From assembly GCA_020793565.1 (NCBI GenBank), contig DQIP01000229.1, positions 1-47,864 of the forward strand: 47,864 nucleotides of DNA. Direction: 5' to 3'. This DNA is from Candidatus Methanovorans sp. Lineage in GTDB: Archaea > Halobacteriota > Methanosarcinia > Methanosarcinales > Methanosarcinaceae. The position numbers and the translations under genes are program-made. Positions 1-9,158 of this stretch are shown here, piece by piece. How positions within the stretch are numbered: the stretch's first letter is position 1; each line of letters starts with the position of its first letter. The notes beneath the pieces are model-generated. The model had not been told where the DNA came from. It worked only from the letters and a program-made list of their open reading frames with translations, and did not search any database.

Positions 1-1
1 A

Positions 2-937
2 TCAAGCGTGAACATAGATATGGTTAAAAATATAATCAATGATAGCATAGACCAAAACAATGGGACTATGGCGACGTTTGGACCAACAAATACGACCAAT
101 ACATCACTAACACTTAAAACGAGTGGATTACGTACTGGCAATTATATTTTGCTTACCGGAGTTTACAATTCTGAAGATAAGTTGGTTGCTTTTGATCAAA
201 GTGAAATATCAATAAATAAGGCGGTTGTCGTTTACAATGGCGGCGGTGGCGGTGGCGGTGGCGGCGGTTCATCAGGTGAAGCATACGAAAATATTGCTCT
301 TAAAAATGCAGTCCGGCTATATCTTAGTGTGAATAATCCTGTTGAATACACGTTCACTGACGATGCAAACCCGATTCGCAATGTTAAGTTTACTCCACTT
401 GCCAATAAAGGTTATACAAGCGTGGTGATTGAAGTCCTGAGAAATACATCAGGACTGGTCAGTACACCTGCGCCGGGTCTTGTGTACCAGAACATGAATA
501 TCTGGGTAGGATTAGCCGGATGGGCAAACGAGCAGACAGTCTCAAATGCGGAGATACACTTCAGGGTCGATAAGAACTGGCTCAAGCAAAATAATGTAGG
601 CTACGGGGATATCGTGTTAGTGAAACATCATGGCGAAAAGTGGACAGAACTCCCAACAACAAAAACCAGTGATGATTCAGGGTACGTATATTATTCTGTC
701 AAGACGAGTGAGTTCTCACCATTTGCAATAATTGCAAAGACCACAGGTGGTGAAAAAATCACACCTGTCTACGAAAACGACGAAAAGGATGATCCTGCAG
801 AGATCGAATACAATGAGTCCGTTACCATGACCGGGGATGGGGAAGAGGATGACTCATCAGGTATTCCGGGATTTGGGGCAATGATATCTGTCGGACTTAT
901 CGGTGCAGCGTATTACATGCGGAAGATAAGGGAATAG
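2..937 (+). CDS. PGF-CTERM surface protein with PGF-pre-PGF domain, 5'-truncated
   Basis: Reading is open to the left window edge, so the N-terminus is missing; a GTG at 8 is only an internal codon candidate. A ten-glycine linker (about residue 77-86 counted from position 8) separates a degraded upstream domain from a PGF-pre-PGF type domain (about residues 92-245, containing the WVGLAGWAN and FSPFAIIAKT stretches). An acidic linker follows, and the protein ends with GIPGF, one hydrophobic helix and a basic tail (MRKIRE). That ending is the PGF-CTERM signal recognised by archaeosortase, so the protein is expected to be exported, cut and anchored to the cell surface. The ligand or role is unknown. 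Family assignment is by pattern recognition. Confidence 0.85.
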   Translation, partial: SSVNIDMVKNIINDSIDQNNGTMATFGPTNTTNTSLTLKTSGLRTGNYILLTGVYNSEDKLVAFDQSEISINKAVVVYNGGGGGGGGGGSSGEAYENIALKNAVRLYLSVNNPVEYTFTDDANPIRNVKFTPLANKGYTSVVIEVLRNTSGLVSTPAPGLVYQNMNIWVGLAGWANEQTVSNAEIHFRVDKNWLKQNNVGYGDIVLVKHHGEKWTELPTTKTSDDSGYVYYSVKTSEFSPFAIIAKTTGGEKITPVYENDEKDDPAEIEYNESVTMTGDGEEDDSSGIPGFGAMISVGLIGAAYYMRKIRE

Positions 938-1062
938 TGCTGGATACTGTGATTAGCAGCACATTCATGTGCTGCATCACTTTTCCGGATTAAATGACCA
1001 CACACTAATTGGCCCCGACTACATCCTTGGTCTGGGTCTGCCATGAAATAAATAATAGGTGT

Positions 1063-1334
1063 TTGTTTGGATGGTTTTTATAAAATGTCGATGCACAGTC
1101 CATATATCCTGACCCCGTGCAGCAATCCAGCCGCAGACGGCGTATTCTAATAATTATACTAAATATGCCCCTGTCGAATGAACCTTTACATTTTTAACAA
1201 TATTGGTGTGTAAAAACGCTATGCTGCGTTATCCCATATTTATATTATAAGCAAAAATGCCGCGAAATAGTCCGTATCGTTCGCGCAAGTGATTTGGGAA
1301 TGCGCAGCCCAGGGCGGATTGCCCCGGTGTCAAA
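1063..1334 (+). repeat. 270-bp dispersed repeat, copy A
   Basis: This stretch fills the gap between the surface-protein gene and the tatD-like gene and matches 26091-26360 along its whole length in the same orientation with few indels. Shared features are a TGCAC...GTGCA pairing (around 1090-1124), a small GC-rich hairpin just after it (GCCG-CAGA-CGGC here; CCACC-GCA-GGTGG in copy B) and a terminal GGC-GGATT-GCC hairpin near 1315. Its right end runs into the stop codon of the tatD-like gene. Both copies lie downstream of a plus-strand gene. It could be a structured RNA, a non-autonomous mobile element or a 3' element. No long reading frame is common to both copies. Confidence 0.75.
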
Positions 1335-2172
1335 TCTCGATCTCCACCCCATACACTTCTTCAGGATTCTCCTTATGCACCTTCCAGAAAACCTCTTCCC
1401 CATACTCCCCAACAAGTTTCAACGTGCGCCGTGGCACAGTCTTTGGCCCAAGCACTGCTCCCGGCCGTTCGGGATCATCGATATAATCCGTTTCCATCAT
1501 AAACCGGCTGCCCTGTTCAAGTGCAGCCTCGATCGCGCCCTTTCCTGCCAGGACACCCGGAAAAATGCCAAGTTGCTCGCACACGTTCACCATCGGGGAT
1601 GCATAGTGCTTCACAACCCTGTGGAGTTTGATACCGGCACGCTTTGCGCGCCCTGTGATGTCCACAAGTTCGGGTTCACCAACGCTTTCTGTATGCAACT
1701 GCACGGCACAGTCAATATCCGCCGCAAGAGTGAAACCATATTCCATAACCTCATTGGACGCTGCACACACTTCATCCGGGACCGGATAATGCGGGCGTCC
1801 GGTCTTGATGCCAACTGCCGCGCCATTTTCCACGTACTGTGTTGCAAGTTCCAGGCCGCTTTTCATCAATTCTACCGCGCGGTCGAGTTCCATGTATTCG
1901 GTAAGTTTTGATATCTCAGCAGGATGTACGCCAAGAACAGGGAAAGCACCAACTCCCATCTCATTGATCCGGCGTGCGAGTTCCACAGTCTCGTCGAACA
2001 CGGCAACATAATCATCCGGTTTTGAAACCGTGACTCCGATCGTCCATGTCGGTTTCGAAACAAGGATAATGTGTGTGCCACCCGCGTTCTTAAAATCTTT
2101 TACGGCAAGCAGGCCACGCCCTCTCGGGTCAATGTGCATGTGGTTATCGGTTATTGGAATTGTAGCGGACAT
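1330..2172 (-). CDS. TatD-family metal-dependent hydrolase
   Basis: The 280-residue product starts MSATIPITDNHMHID. The HMH near the N-terminus is the first metal-binding motif of TatD/amidohydrolase-type TIM barrels. Further metal-ligand candidates are E/H in VLGVHPAEI, H in VQLHTES, H in VVKHYASP and D in METDYIDDP, the last being the usual C-terminal catalytic aspartate region. This is the archaeal TatD-related branch; its substrate is unknown (TatD relatives are nucleases or hydrolases). I chose the ATG at 2172 over an upstream start at 2250, because the extra 26 residues are basic and lie ahead of the conserved motif, and GTGAT precedes the ATG. The gene converges on the surface-protein gene, with repeat copy A between them. 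Confidence 0.8.
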   Translation of the reverse strand: MSATIPITDNHMHIDPRGRGLLAVKDFKNAGGTHIILVSKPTWTIGVTVSKPDDYVAVFDETVELARRINEMGVGAFPVLGVHPAEISKLTEYMELDRAVELMKSGLELATQYVENGAAVGIKTGRPHYPVPDEVCAASNEVMEYGFTLAADIDCAVQLHTESVGEPELVDITGRAKRAGIKLHRVVKHYASPMVNVCEQLGIFPGVLAGKGAIEAALEQGSRFMMETDYIDDPERPGAVLGPKTVPRRTLKLVGEYGEEVFWKVHKENPEEVYGVEIEI

Positions 2173-2416
2173 ATTTATCACAAACTTGAATTTGTTTAAT
2201 TGAAAATAACATGATCGCTTATTCCATTCCACATTTAAATATACTGTCAATTGTGGTTTTGTGTATTACAGGCTGTCCCAAAAAACAATTTTAAACAACA
2301 TTATAAAGTCCTATGAATTTCCAACACTTGGAGTTCAGACCAAAATTTTTAAAAAATTTGTGTATTCTGCATGGAAATACACCAATTCCACCGAAATTTC
2401 ACCAAAAACATGGGTT

Positions 2417-3108
2417 TTAAGCACCCATTGCAACATTATTCATATCATTTCCAGATTGATTTGCTCCCTGAATCCCATTTTCCAGTATTTCTTTCAAGTT
2501 TGTACCCCCTCTTTTCAAAGCTTCCGCTATCTTCCCAATATTATGTACAACACACATCATCAGAAATTCCACTTTTGCTTTCTTCTTTCCCCTCAAAAGA
2601 AACTCCCTAAACCCTCGATTCTGTTTCATTTGACCAAAAACAGATTCAACCGTAGACATTCTTTCAAACGGCATCACAATACCTGCAGGGCAATAGTAGC
2701 AATCCTTTTCTTCATCATATCTGAACAGGGATCTCATAAACCATTTGGCTTTCCCTCGTTTTTCGACTTCAAATGAATTGTCTGGGATACAAGCATCAAT
2801 CCCTTCCTGAATCAGCAACTCAATATTGTCGTATGAGAAATATCCTGCATCGGCCAACACAATTGTAGGCTTGTAACCAAGTGTTGAATGGATATGTTGT
2901 ATCATTGGGTCCATCTGGTGTAAATCATTTTCTTCGTCAACCAGATCGGCTGCAACAATCACTTGTTCTTTGTTATCAACAGCAACTTGACCATTGTATG
3001 ACGGTTTTTTAGATCCGCCTTTATGTTTCATAATTTTGGCATCGTTGTCAGTAACATTTATTTTCTTCAGTTGTTGTTCTTCAAGCTTCTTTTTCGCAGC
3101 CTGGATTT
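2417..3108 (-). pseudogene. IS1182-family transposase fragment (C-terminal part)
   Basis: Coding sense starts near 3108 (residues AAKKKLEEQQLKK...) with no start codon in context, and runs to a stop at 2417. The first ATG in this frame is at 3031. Catalytic-core landmarks are YNGQVAVD, the LADAGY aspartate and the glutamate in TVESVFGQMKQNRGF, followed by the usual C-terminal CVVHNIGKI. The first catalytic aspartate and the N-terminal domain are missing, so the protein cannot be an active transposase. Confidence 0.8.
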
Positions 3109-3366
3109 TTTACCATTGGGGAACATTATGAGATTGTTAAGGAGGCTAAGGAATACAATAAAACGAAGGAATATAAAGAAGATATGAAGGGTAGATCTCA
3201 AATTGAACCTAAGCAAGGGGAGATGAAACGTTTCCATGGGATGGCAAGGGCTAAATTTTGGGGCTTGGCAAAATTGAATGTTCAAGCGATTATTAATGCA
3301 ATTACTGTTAATGTGAAGAGATTTGCAAATGTAGTGGGTAGCGCAAGCTCTCTAAAAATGTGTTGA
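3109..3366 (+). pseudogene. Second DDE transposase fragment (C-terminal tail)
   Basis: The plus-strand frame is open from about 3109 and reads TIGEHYEIVKEAKEYNK, then RSQIEPKQGEMKRFHGMARA and WGLAKLNVQAIINAI, ending at 3366. This is the C-terminal end of an IS1182-like DDE transposase (catalytic Glu in IEPKQGEMK) of a different subtype from the minus-strand fragment next to it. Everything upstream of the last catalytic region is gone. Confidence 0.65.
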
Positions 3367-3490
3367 AATGTGGAGGAAAGGATGAAATGAAGAGGGTATA
3401 AGAATGGATATTGGGCTAATATTGGCTGATTCTGCCAAAAATTAACAAAATGTTTTTATAATGATGAAAACATGCACTAAGTGGGCTTGA

Positions 3491-3646
3491 GTGGATGAAA
3501 ATTACGGGCTAAAACGACGGTCTCTAATAATTAATCTACAGGATATCAAGGAAACTCTTTCGACTCATGTGGATATTCATGAGCACGAGAATTATGATAT
3601 ATTTTTCATACCAAAATTAAAGCGGTCAAAACATGAAAACATCTGA
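3491..3646 (+). CDS. Possible 51-residue ORF overlapping the kinase start
   Basis: A GTG-started frame of 51 codons begins 3491 and ends at 3646, overlapping the next gene by 14 bases, as in translationally coupled pairs. A TATA-like TTTTTATAATG lies about 35 bases upstream, consistent with a promoter. The product is polar and charged with no motif I recognise (INLQDIKETLSTHVDIHEHE). It may instead be a chance frame in the kinase leader. Confidence 0.3.
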   Translation: MDENYGLKRRSLIINLQDIKETLSTHVDIHEHENYDIFFIPKLKRSKHENI

Positions 3647-5519
3647 TATAAAAGAACAACACAAAATTATCACCCTTGCAATTCTGTTGATAATTTCTAT
3701 GTTGTTGGTTTATTATTTTCACTTCATCTTAAAAATTGAGATTATTTTTTCTCATCTTTTCTATGTACCCATTGTCCTTGCAAGCTTGTGGTGGTCACGC
3801 AAAGGTATAGCTGTTGCGGTATTTCTTGGCATGTTGCTGTTGACCTCACATGTTATAAGCCAAATAGCGACTTCTATCTGGGGAGATGCGATACGGGCAT
3901 CCATGTTCGTACTTGTTGGCCTGATAGTTGCTACTATGAACCAAAGAATATTGCAGCTTCTGGATGAACTGAGATCATATAGCGAATTGCTTGAGTATCG
4001 GGTCGAAGAGCGCACGAATGAAATCAAGAATTTGATCGACAGTATAGGGGATCCAATAATAGTGATTGACACGAGCAATTATAAGATATTATTGGCAAAC
4101 AAAGCAGCACGCAGTTTAAACAATGATATGGATCCGGTTGAGAAATCCCTTCATTGTTACCAAGTAAGTCATCAAAGGACTTCACCATGTGACACACCTG
4201 ATGAACCATGCCCATTGAAACAGGTCATTGTTACAAAAGCATCACAAAGAGTTATGCACATTCATCATGATAACGAAGGAAATGATCAATTCGTTGATAT
4301 TGTTGTCACCCCTATTTTTGACCAGAATGGTGAAGTGATCCAGGTAATCGAATCAAGTCATGATATTACGAAAATCAAACTAACAGAAAAAACATTGCGT
4401 GAAACCAGTAATTACCTGAATAAATTAATTGATTTTACCAATGCCCCGTTTATTGTATGGAATCCGGATTTAATAATCACAAGGGTCAACCACGCCTTTG
4501 AAGAACTTACGGGTTATACATCAAAAGAGTTGATGGGCAAAAAAATAAGCATGCTTATACCGAATTCAAATATGCAGGAAGTATCGTATGAGATAAATCG
4601 TACTTTGAAAGGTGAACACTGGAAACTGGTGGAGATTCCAGTTATACATAAGAATGGAAATGCACGGTTGGTATTGTGGAATTCTGCCAATCTATATGAT
4701 GAAGATGACAAGACTGTTTCAGCAATTATTGCACAGGGCATTGATATCACTGAGCGAAAAGAAGCAGAGAGATCACGTAAAAGATATACAAGGGAACTCG
4801 CAAAATCAAATGAAGAACTTAAATCTCTTGACAGGATGAAAGATGAATTCTTATCAAACATAAGTCATGAACTGAAGACACCACTTGTTTCGATAGAGGG
4901 ATTTAGTGAAGTAGTAAGGGATGAGACATTAGGTGCGCTAAACAATGGGCAGAAAAAAGCCCTTGATACAGTTCTGCGTAATGCTAAAAGACTTGAACGA
5001 TTGATCGATTCTGTTTTGTATTTGAGTATTTCCGAGTCAGGAAAAATGAAATATACATTTAAACCTGTTCAGGTTGCTGATGTGATAGAACATTCAATTA
5101 TTGATATGCTTCCACAGGTCAATAAGCATAATTTAAAGATTAAAAAAGAAGTGCCGGATAATTTACCTCTCATTCAGGCAGATGAAGATCGGTTGATACA
5201 GGTGCTAATTAACCTGATTAGCAATGCGATCAAATTTTCACCAGCCGGTGAAATTACAGTAACGGTGCATGAAACTGATGCTGACATACATATTGCAGTA
5301 AATGACACAGGTATTGGAATCCCTGAAGGTAAGATAGGTTACCTATTTGACAGGTTCTATCAGGGTGATGCTTCCACAAAGCGTAAATATGGGGGAACAG
5401 GCTTAGGCTTACACATAAGCAAACTGATAGTTGAAGCACACAAAGGAAAGATTTGGGCTGATAGTAAGGAAGGTGTAGGAACAACGATCCATGTGACTTT
5501 GCCGAAGTACAAATCTTGA
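3633..5519 (+). CDS. Membrane-anchored PAS-PAS sensor histidine kinase
   Basis: The 628-residue protein has about three hydrophobic N-terminal helices (residues 13-100), a coiled stretch (103-130), two PAS domains (about 129-246 and 259-376), a HisKA dimerisation domain with phospho-acceptor His412 in SNISHELKTPL, and a HATPase domain with N-box Asn531, G1 DTGIGI (558-563) and G2 GGTGLGL (587-593). All catalytic boxes are intact, so it should autophosphorylate. The first PAS domain contains a Cys/His-rich patch (HCYQVSHQ...CDTPDEPCP, about 174-194), also seen in redox- or metal-sensing PAS domains; that role is inference. No response regulator gene is adjacent, so it is an orphan kinase here. 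Confidence 0.93.
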   Translation: MKTSDIKEQHKIITLAILLIISMLLVYYFHFILKIEIIFSHLFYVPIVLASLWWSRKGIAVAVFLGMLLLTSHVISQIATSIWGDAIRASMFVLVGLIVATMNQRILQLLDELRSYSELLEYRVEERTNEIKNLIDSIGDPIIVIDTSNYKILLANKAARSLNNDMDPVEKSLHCYQVSHQRTSPCDTPDEPCPLKQVIVTKASQRVMHIHHDNEGNDQFVDIVVTPIFDQNGEVIQVIESSHDITKIKLTEKTLRETSNYLNKLIDFTNAPFIVWNPDLIITRVNHAFEELTGYTSKELMGKKISMLIPNSNMQEVSYEINRTLKGEHWKLVEIPVIHKNGNARLVLWNSANLYDEDDKTVSAIIAQGIDITERKEAERSRKRYTRELAKSNEELKSLDRMKDEFLSNISHELKTPLVSIEGFSEVVRDETLGALNNGQKKALDTVLRNAKRLERLIDSVLYLSISESGKMKYTFKPVQVADVIEHSIIDMLPQVNKHNLKIKKEVPDNLPLIQADEDRLIQVLINLISNAIKFSPAGEITVTVHETDADIHIAVNDTGIGIPEGKIGYLFDRFYQGDASTKRKYGGTGLGLHISKLIVEAHKGKIWADSKEGVGTTIHVTLPKYKS

Positions 5520-5665
5520 TAACAGTCTTTTTGGAAACGTACTTCTCACAATCATAAATAGTGTGACATGCCAGACAGCACAAATATGACCTCACTCGAC
5601 AATAACCACAAGTAATATATACGTTCTGTTAATATTACTATTCATGATAATAAGAGGTACATAGC

Positions 5666-7168
5666 ATGGTTGAAAAATCCATTCATGAAATTAATCGTAG
5701 AATAAAAGATGGAAGCGTCAATGTTGTCACAGCCGAGGAAATGGTTGGTATAGTGGCAGGAATTGGTGCAGAAAGTGCTGCAAAGGAAGTTGATGTTGTT
5801 ACAACAGGTACTTTTGGTGCGATGTGTTCATCAGGTGTATGGGTAAACCTTGGACATTCCGAGCCGCCGATCAAAATGCAGAATGTCTGGTTCAATGACG
5901 TTGAAGCCTATACCGGACTTGCAGCTGTTGATGCATACATTGGTGCAACCCAACTTTCCGAAACGCTTGGAATGGAATATGGCGGTGCTCATGTTATTGA
6001 GGACCTGCTCCGCGGGAAATCTGTTGATGTTCATGCAACAGCTTATGGCACAGACTGTTACCCAAGAAAGCAGCTTGATACTACCATTACCCTTAATGAC
6101 ATAAACCAGGCAGTGATGATGAACCCCAGAAATGGGTACCAGAAATATAATGTTGCTACCAACAGTTCAAATCGCACACTTCATACCTACATGGGTGCAT
6201 TGTTGCCGAATTTCGGCAACGCGACATACTCCGGAGCCGGTGTACTTTCCCCAATATCCAATGACCCGAACTATGAGACCATAGGAACAGGAACAAGAAT
6301 ATTCCTTGGCGGTGCACAGGGTTATATCACAGGCGAAGGTACGCAGCACGACCCAGGCAATGGTTTCGGTACGATCATGGTTCAGGGCGACCTGAAGAAA
6401 ATGGATCCTGATTATGTAAGGGCAGCAACGTTCCAGGGTTATGGAACTTCACTTTATCTTGGAATTGGAATCCCGATCCCAATAATAAACGAGAGGGTAG
6501 CACAGGCGACAGCGATATCTGATGCGGATATCCCTACCGATATTCTTGATTATGCAATCGAAAGCCGTTCCCGTCCAAAACTCGGGCAGGTGACATATGA
6601 GGAACTCAAATCCGGTATGATCGACATAAACGGAAAGGAAGTACCGACGTCCCCAATGTCAAGTTTCAAGATCGCCCGAAAGATTGCTGGAGAATTGAAA
6701 AACTGGATCAAACGCGGAGAGTTCTTTGTGAACCTGCCGATTGACCGCCTGCCGATTGATAGTTTAGTAAAGCCAATGCTGCAGACCCAGGAAACCCCAT
6801 TGGTCGGAGAGATCATGTCTGGTGATGTTGTAACGATCAAACAGGATGCAAGTGTTCATGAAGCTGCAAAGAAGATACTTGAAAGTGCATTCAACCATCT
6901 ACCCGTGGTATCAAGAACCAATTCCATTGTTGGCATTGTAACTGCATGGGACATTTCAAAAGCAGTTGCAGAGGACAGGTACGATCTGGTTAAAGACATC
7001 ATGACCAAAGAAACAATAACAGCAGTGCCGGGTGAATCGATCGATGTTGCTGCATACAGGCTTGACCAGAACAGGATATCTGCGATGCCGGTTGTTGACA
7101 AGGATGATCAGGTGATCGGGATCATCACGAGTGATGACATAAGCAAATTACTCGCAAGAAGGTGCTAG
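5666..7168 (+). CDS. Homocysteine biosynthesis protein (COG1900/DUF39 with two CBS domains)
   Basis: The 500-residue protein has a DUF39/COG1900 domain (about 1-365) and a pair of CBS domains (about 385-500; motifs EIMSGDVVTI and DIMTKETITAV). In methanogens this family (MA1821 type) is required, with the NIL-ferredoxin encoded next, to build homocysteine from aspartate semialdehyde and sulfide. Conserved cysteines include Cys54 in GAMCSSGV and the Cys in YGTDCYPRK, candidates for sulfur handling. The CBS pair suggests control by an adenosyl ligand, which is inference. RBS AGAGGT lies before ATG 5666, with a TATA box near 5613-5621. The next gene starts 2 bases after the stop, so this heads a three-gene operon. 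Confidence 0.92.
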   Translation: MVEKSIHEINRRIKDGSVNVVTAEEMVGIVAGIGAESAAKEVDVVTTGTFGAMCSSGVWVNLGHSEPPIKMQNVWFNDVEAYTGLAAVDAYIGATQLSETLGMEYGGAHVIEDLLRGKSVDVHATAYGTDCYPRKQLDTTITLNDINQAVMMNPRNGYQKYNVATNSSNRTLHTYMGALLPNFGNATYSGAGVLSPISNDPNYETIGTGTRIFLGGAQGYITGEGTQHDPGNGFGTIMVQGDLKKMDPDYVRAATFQGYGTSLYLGIGIPIPIINERVAQATAISDADIPTDILDYAIESRSRPKLGQVTYEELKSGMIDINGKEVPTSPMSSFKIARKIAGELKNWIKRGEFFVNLPIDRLPIDSLVKPMLQTQETPLVGEIMSGDVVTIKQDASVHEAAKKILESAFNHLPVVSRTNSIVGIVTAWDISKAVAEDRYDLVKDIMTKETITAVPGESIDVAAYRLDQNRISAMPVVDKDDQVIGIITSDDISKLLARRC

Positions 7169-7170
7169 AT

Positions 7171-7557
7171 ATGAAAATAAAGATCAATGTTGTAACTGAT
7201 ATTGTTGTAAAACCAATAATAGCAGAGGCGATCATCGAGACCGGCACGCTCCTGAACATCTCACAGGCACATATTGATTCCACAAAAGGTGAGATAACAG
7301 CGGATGTGCCAAAAGATGATTTTGACAGGTTCAGTAAAGCTCTTATATCGCGTGGCGTGGAAATCATTGTACTTGACAAACCGATATTGCGGGATGAGGA
7401 TGAATGTGTCGAATGCGGTGCTTGCGTGTCTGTGTGTCCGGTAAAAGTATTCACTTTTGGCGAGGACTGGAGTGTAAACCTTGATGAGGGGAACTGTATC
7501 CAGTGCGGAACATGTATTGAGATGTGTCCCCATGGTGCACTGGCACTTGAGCAGTGA
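7171..7557 (+). CDS. NIL domain-ferredoxin protein for homocysteine synthesis
   Basis: The 128-residue protein has an N-terminal NIL domain (about 1-75) and two [4Fe-4S] motifs of the CxxCxxCxxxCP type (Cys79, 82, 85, 89 and Cys109, 112, 115, 119). Families of this build (MA1822 type) supply electrons or sulfur transfer for homocysteine formation together with the COG1900 protein. ATG 7171 is favoured over GTG 7162 because GGTG at 7161-7164 forms its ribosome site, embedded in the end of the preceding gene. Both neighbours belong to the same pathway. Confidence 0.92.
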   Translation: MKIKINVVTDIVVKPIIAEAIIETGTLLNISQAHIDSTKGEITADVPKDDFDRFSKALISRGVEIIVLDKPILRDEDECVECGACVSVCPVKVFTFGEDWSVNLDEGNCIQCGTCIEMCPHGALALEQ

Positions 7558-7561
7558 AGGC

Positions 7562-8275
7562 ATGAAAGAACATTTCCAGCTAAAAGAGACAATTGTCACT
7601 ATCATAGCTGACGAGCAGTCACATATCGAAGCCGCAAAAGAGGCCATAGGACTGCACCGCGCACAACTTGAACGCTATATCCTGTCTGACCCATTTTTTA
7701 AAATAACACTTGATCCACACACCCGTACACCCGATGCACCCGATATCGTTAAAAGGCTTGTCAATGCCGGAAATGCTATGGGGATCGGACCTATGGGTGC
7801 AGTTGCTGGAACAGTTGCAGCACTTGCCGTTGAAGCAATGATCGATGCCGGCGCATTATATGCTATTGTGGATAATGGCGGGGATGTAGCGATTATCAAT
7901 GACCGTCCGGTCGTGATAGGTATCTATGCCGGCGAATCACCGATCAAAGACTTTGCATTTACTCTTGAGCCGGGGGACAGTATAACAGGTGTGTGCACTT
8001 CAGCAGGAACAGTTGGTCCGTCAATAAGTTTCGGGATAGCGGATGCCGCTGTTGTATTTTCAGATGATGTGTCGCTTGCGGATTCTGCTGCGACCGCCCT
8101 TGGAAATGCGGTAGGGGCCGGACGTGAGTCTGTTGAAGATGCATTCGATGTAGTAAAGGATGTTCCGGGAATTAAAGGCGCAGTTGTAATTCAGGGGGAG
8201 TATATGGGAATGTGGGGTGATGTGCCACAGATCACACGTGCGGATGTCAGGTATGAGTGTATTACAAAGGCTTGA
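7562..8275 (+). CDS. UPF0280/COG2122 protein, homocysteine cluster
   Basis: The 237-residue protein starts [14 protein letters not shown] and carries the ApbE-like UPF0280 fold signatures [33 protein letters not shown] and DAAVVFSDD. In Methanosarcina a member of this family (COG2122) is implicated in homocysteine synthesis alongside the two proteins encoded just upstream. Here the three genes sit in one tight cluster (4-base gap), which supports a shared pathway. Its exact chemistry is not settled; ApbE relatives bind flavin. An in-frame start at 7481 lies inside the ferredoxin gene and is rejected. Confidence 0.88.
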   Translation: MKEHFQLKETIVTIIADEQSHIEAAKEAIGLHRAQLERYILSDPFFKITLDPHTRTPDAPDIVKRLVNAGNAMGIGPMGAVAGTVAALAVEAMIDAGALYAIVDNGGDVAIINDRPVVIGIYAGESPIKDFAFTLEPGDSITGVCTSAGTVGPSISFGIADAAVVFSDDVSLADSAATALGNAVGAGRESVEDAFDVVKDVPGIKGAVVIQGEYMGMWGDVPQITRADVRYECITKA

Positions 8276-8389
8276 GTGCTTGTAAGAATTCATATTCATT
8301 TGATGGACTTCAGGGAAATACCAGAAAAGGTGAAAACTTGGGATGTATGGTGAGATATTTTAGTAGACCGCACTTTCGCACGTTTTCCA

Positions 8390-9098
8390 TCAAACATAGT
8401 ATTTTTCGCATTCTTCGCCCATCAGACTCAAAATATCCCACAATTCATCAGTCATATTTACCACTCTTTTCTCAACAGTTCCATCAACTGGAATTGCCAA
8501 TTCCGTAATCCTCCTAAATAAGAAAAATACCCATTTCATAGTAGGGCACTGTGTAGCCTTCTTAACCTGATTCTGTACAAATTTATCAGTCTCTTTTAAC
8601 CTACTCCTCAACTTCCATTGAGCAATCGAATAAAGGAACAAATATAGTACCATAATCACTGATAATGCTTCAATTCGACTTTCCTTTTTCAAATATACTT
8701 CTGAAACATGAAATCTCTTATCTTTCAAAAACATGAACCCTCGCTCGACATTACCCTGACTTTCATAATACGACAATATTTCATCAACTGTAAGATCAAG
8801 ATTATTTGTAGCCAGAACAAATCTCCCAAGCTTTTTTACGTTCTTGTGCTAATACCTGTTTATCAGCTTTGATATTTGCCTTGATCAAATAACAAGTTTC
8901 AAGTTCTTCCCCTTTCTTTGGTCTTCCCTTTTCACCCCCTAACCTGTGTGACTTAGACTCAATTGACAGTTGTTCAAATTCGTAACTTTGATGTTTATCA
9001 ATTCACTTTTTTGCAGCTATATTTGCATCTTTTTCACATGCATACTCAACACGTTTCAATTTATTGAGGGACTTCTTTGCAGCATCCAGTTTCGTCCC
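8390..9098 (-). pseudogene. IS1634-type transposase remnant
   Basis: The intact piece (8390-8776, 128 codons) reads YYESQGNVERGFMFLKDKRF, then RIEALSVIMVLYLFLYS and PTMKWVFFLF, the C-terminal end of IS1634/IS4-group transposases. Upstream coding sense continues to about 9098 (GTKLDAAKKSLNKLKRVEY..., SIESKSHRLGGEKGRPKKG) but is broken by an in-frame stop and at least one frameshift. The element is inactive. Its 5' end lies right before the promoter of the next, divergent gene pair. Confidence 0.8.
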
Positions 9099-9107
9099 AA
9101 TGTATAT

Positions 9108-9135
9108 CAAAACTGTTATATAACAAAACTGTTAT
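9108..9135. promoter_or_regulatory. Direct repeat plus palindrome at the promoter of the ATPase pair
   Basis: CAAAACTGTTAT occurs at 9108-9119 and again at 9124-9135, 16 bases apart. Between and overlapping them is the perfect palindrome GTTATATAAC (9115-9124), which includes a plausible TATA element. The site lies about 25-50 bases before the ATG at 9159, where a repressor could block TBP binding. Function is inferred. Confidence 0.5.
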
Positions 9136-9158
9136 GTATCACATCAGGTGAAAATTTT

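Larger units (their letters stand above)
2269..3366. mobile_element. Composite insertion-sequence remnant (two IS1182-like fragments)
   Basis: One end is the sequence CAGGCTGTCCCA at 2269, typical of IS1182-type terminal inverted repeats in Methanosarcinales. The element holds the C-terminal part of one transposase on the minus strand (2417-3108) and of a second transposase on the plus strand (3109-3366), abutting near 3108. Neither has its N-terminal half, and I saw no matching inverted end on the right. It reads as one IS inserted into or recombined with another, then deleted. Confidence 0.7.

Noticed and set aside
2261-2776. 171-codon plus-strand frame
   Set aside because: It is the antisense of the IS1182 transposase fragment, whose protein is clearly recognisable on the minus strand.
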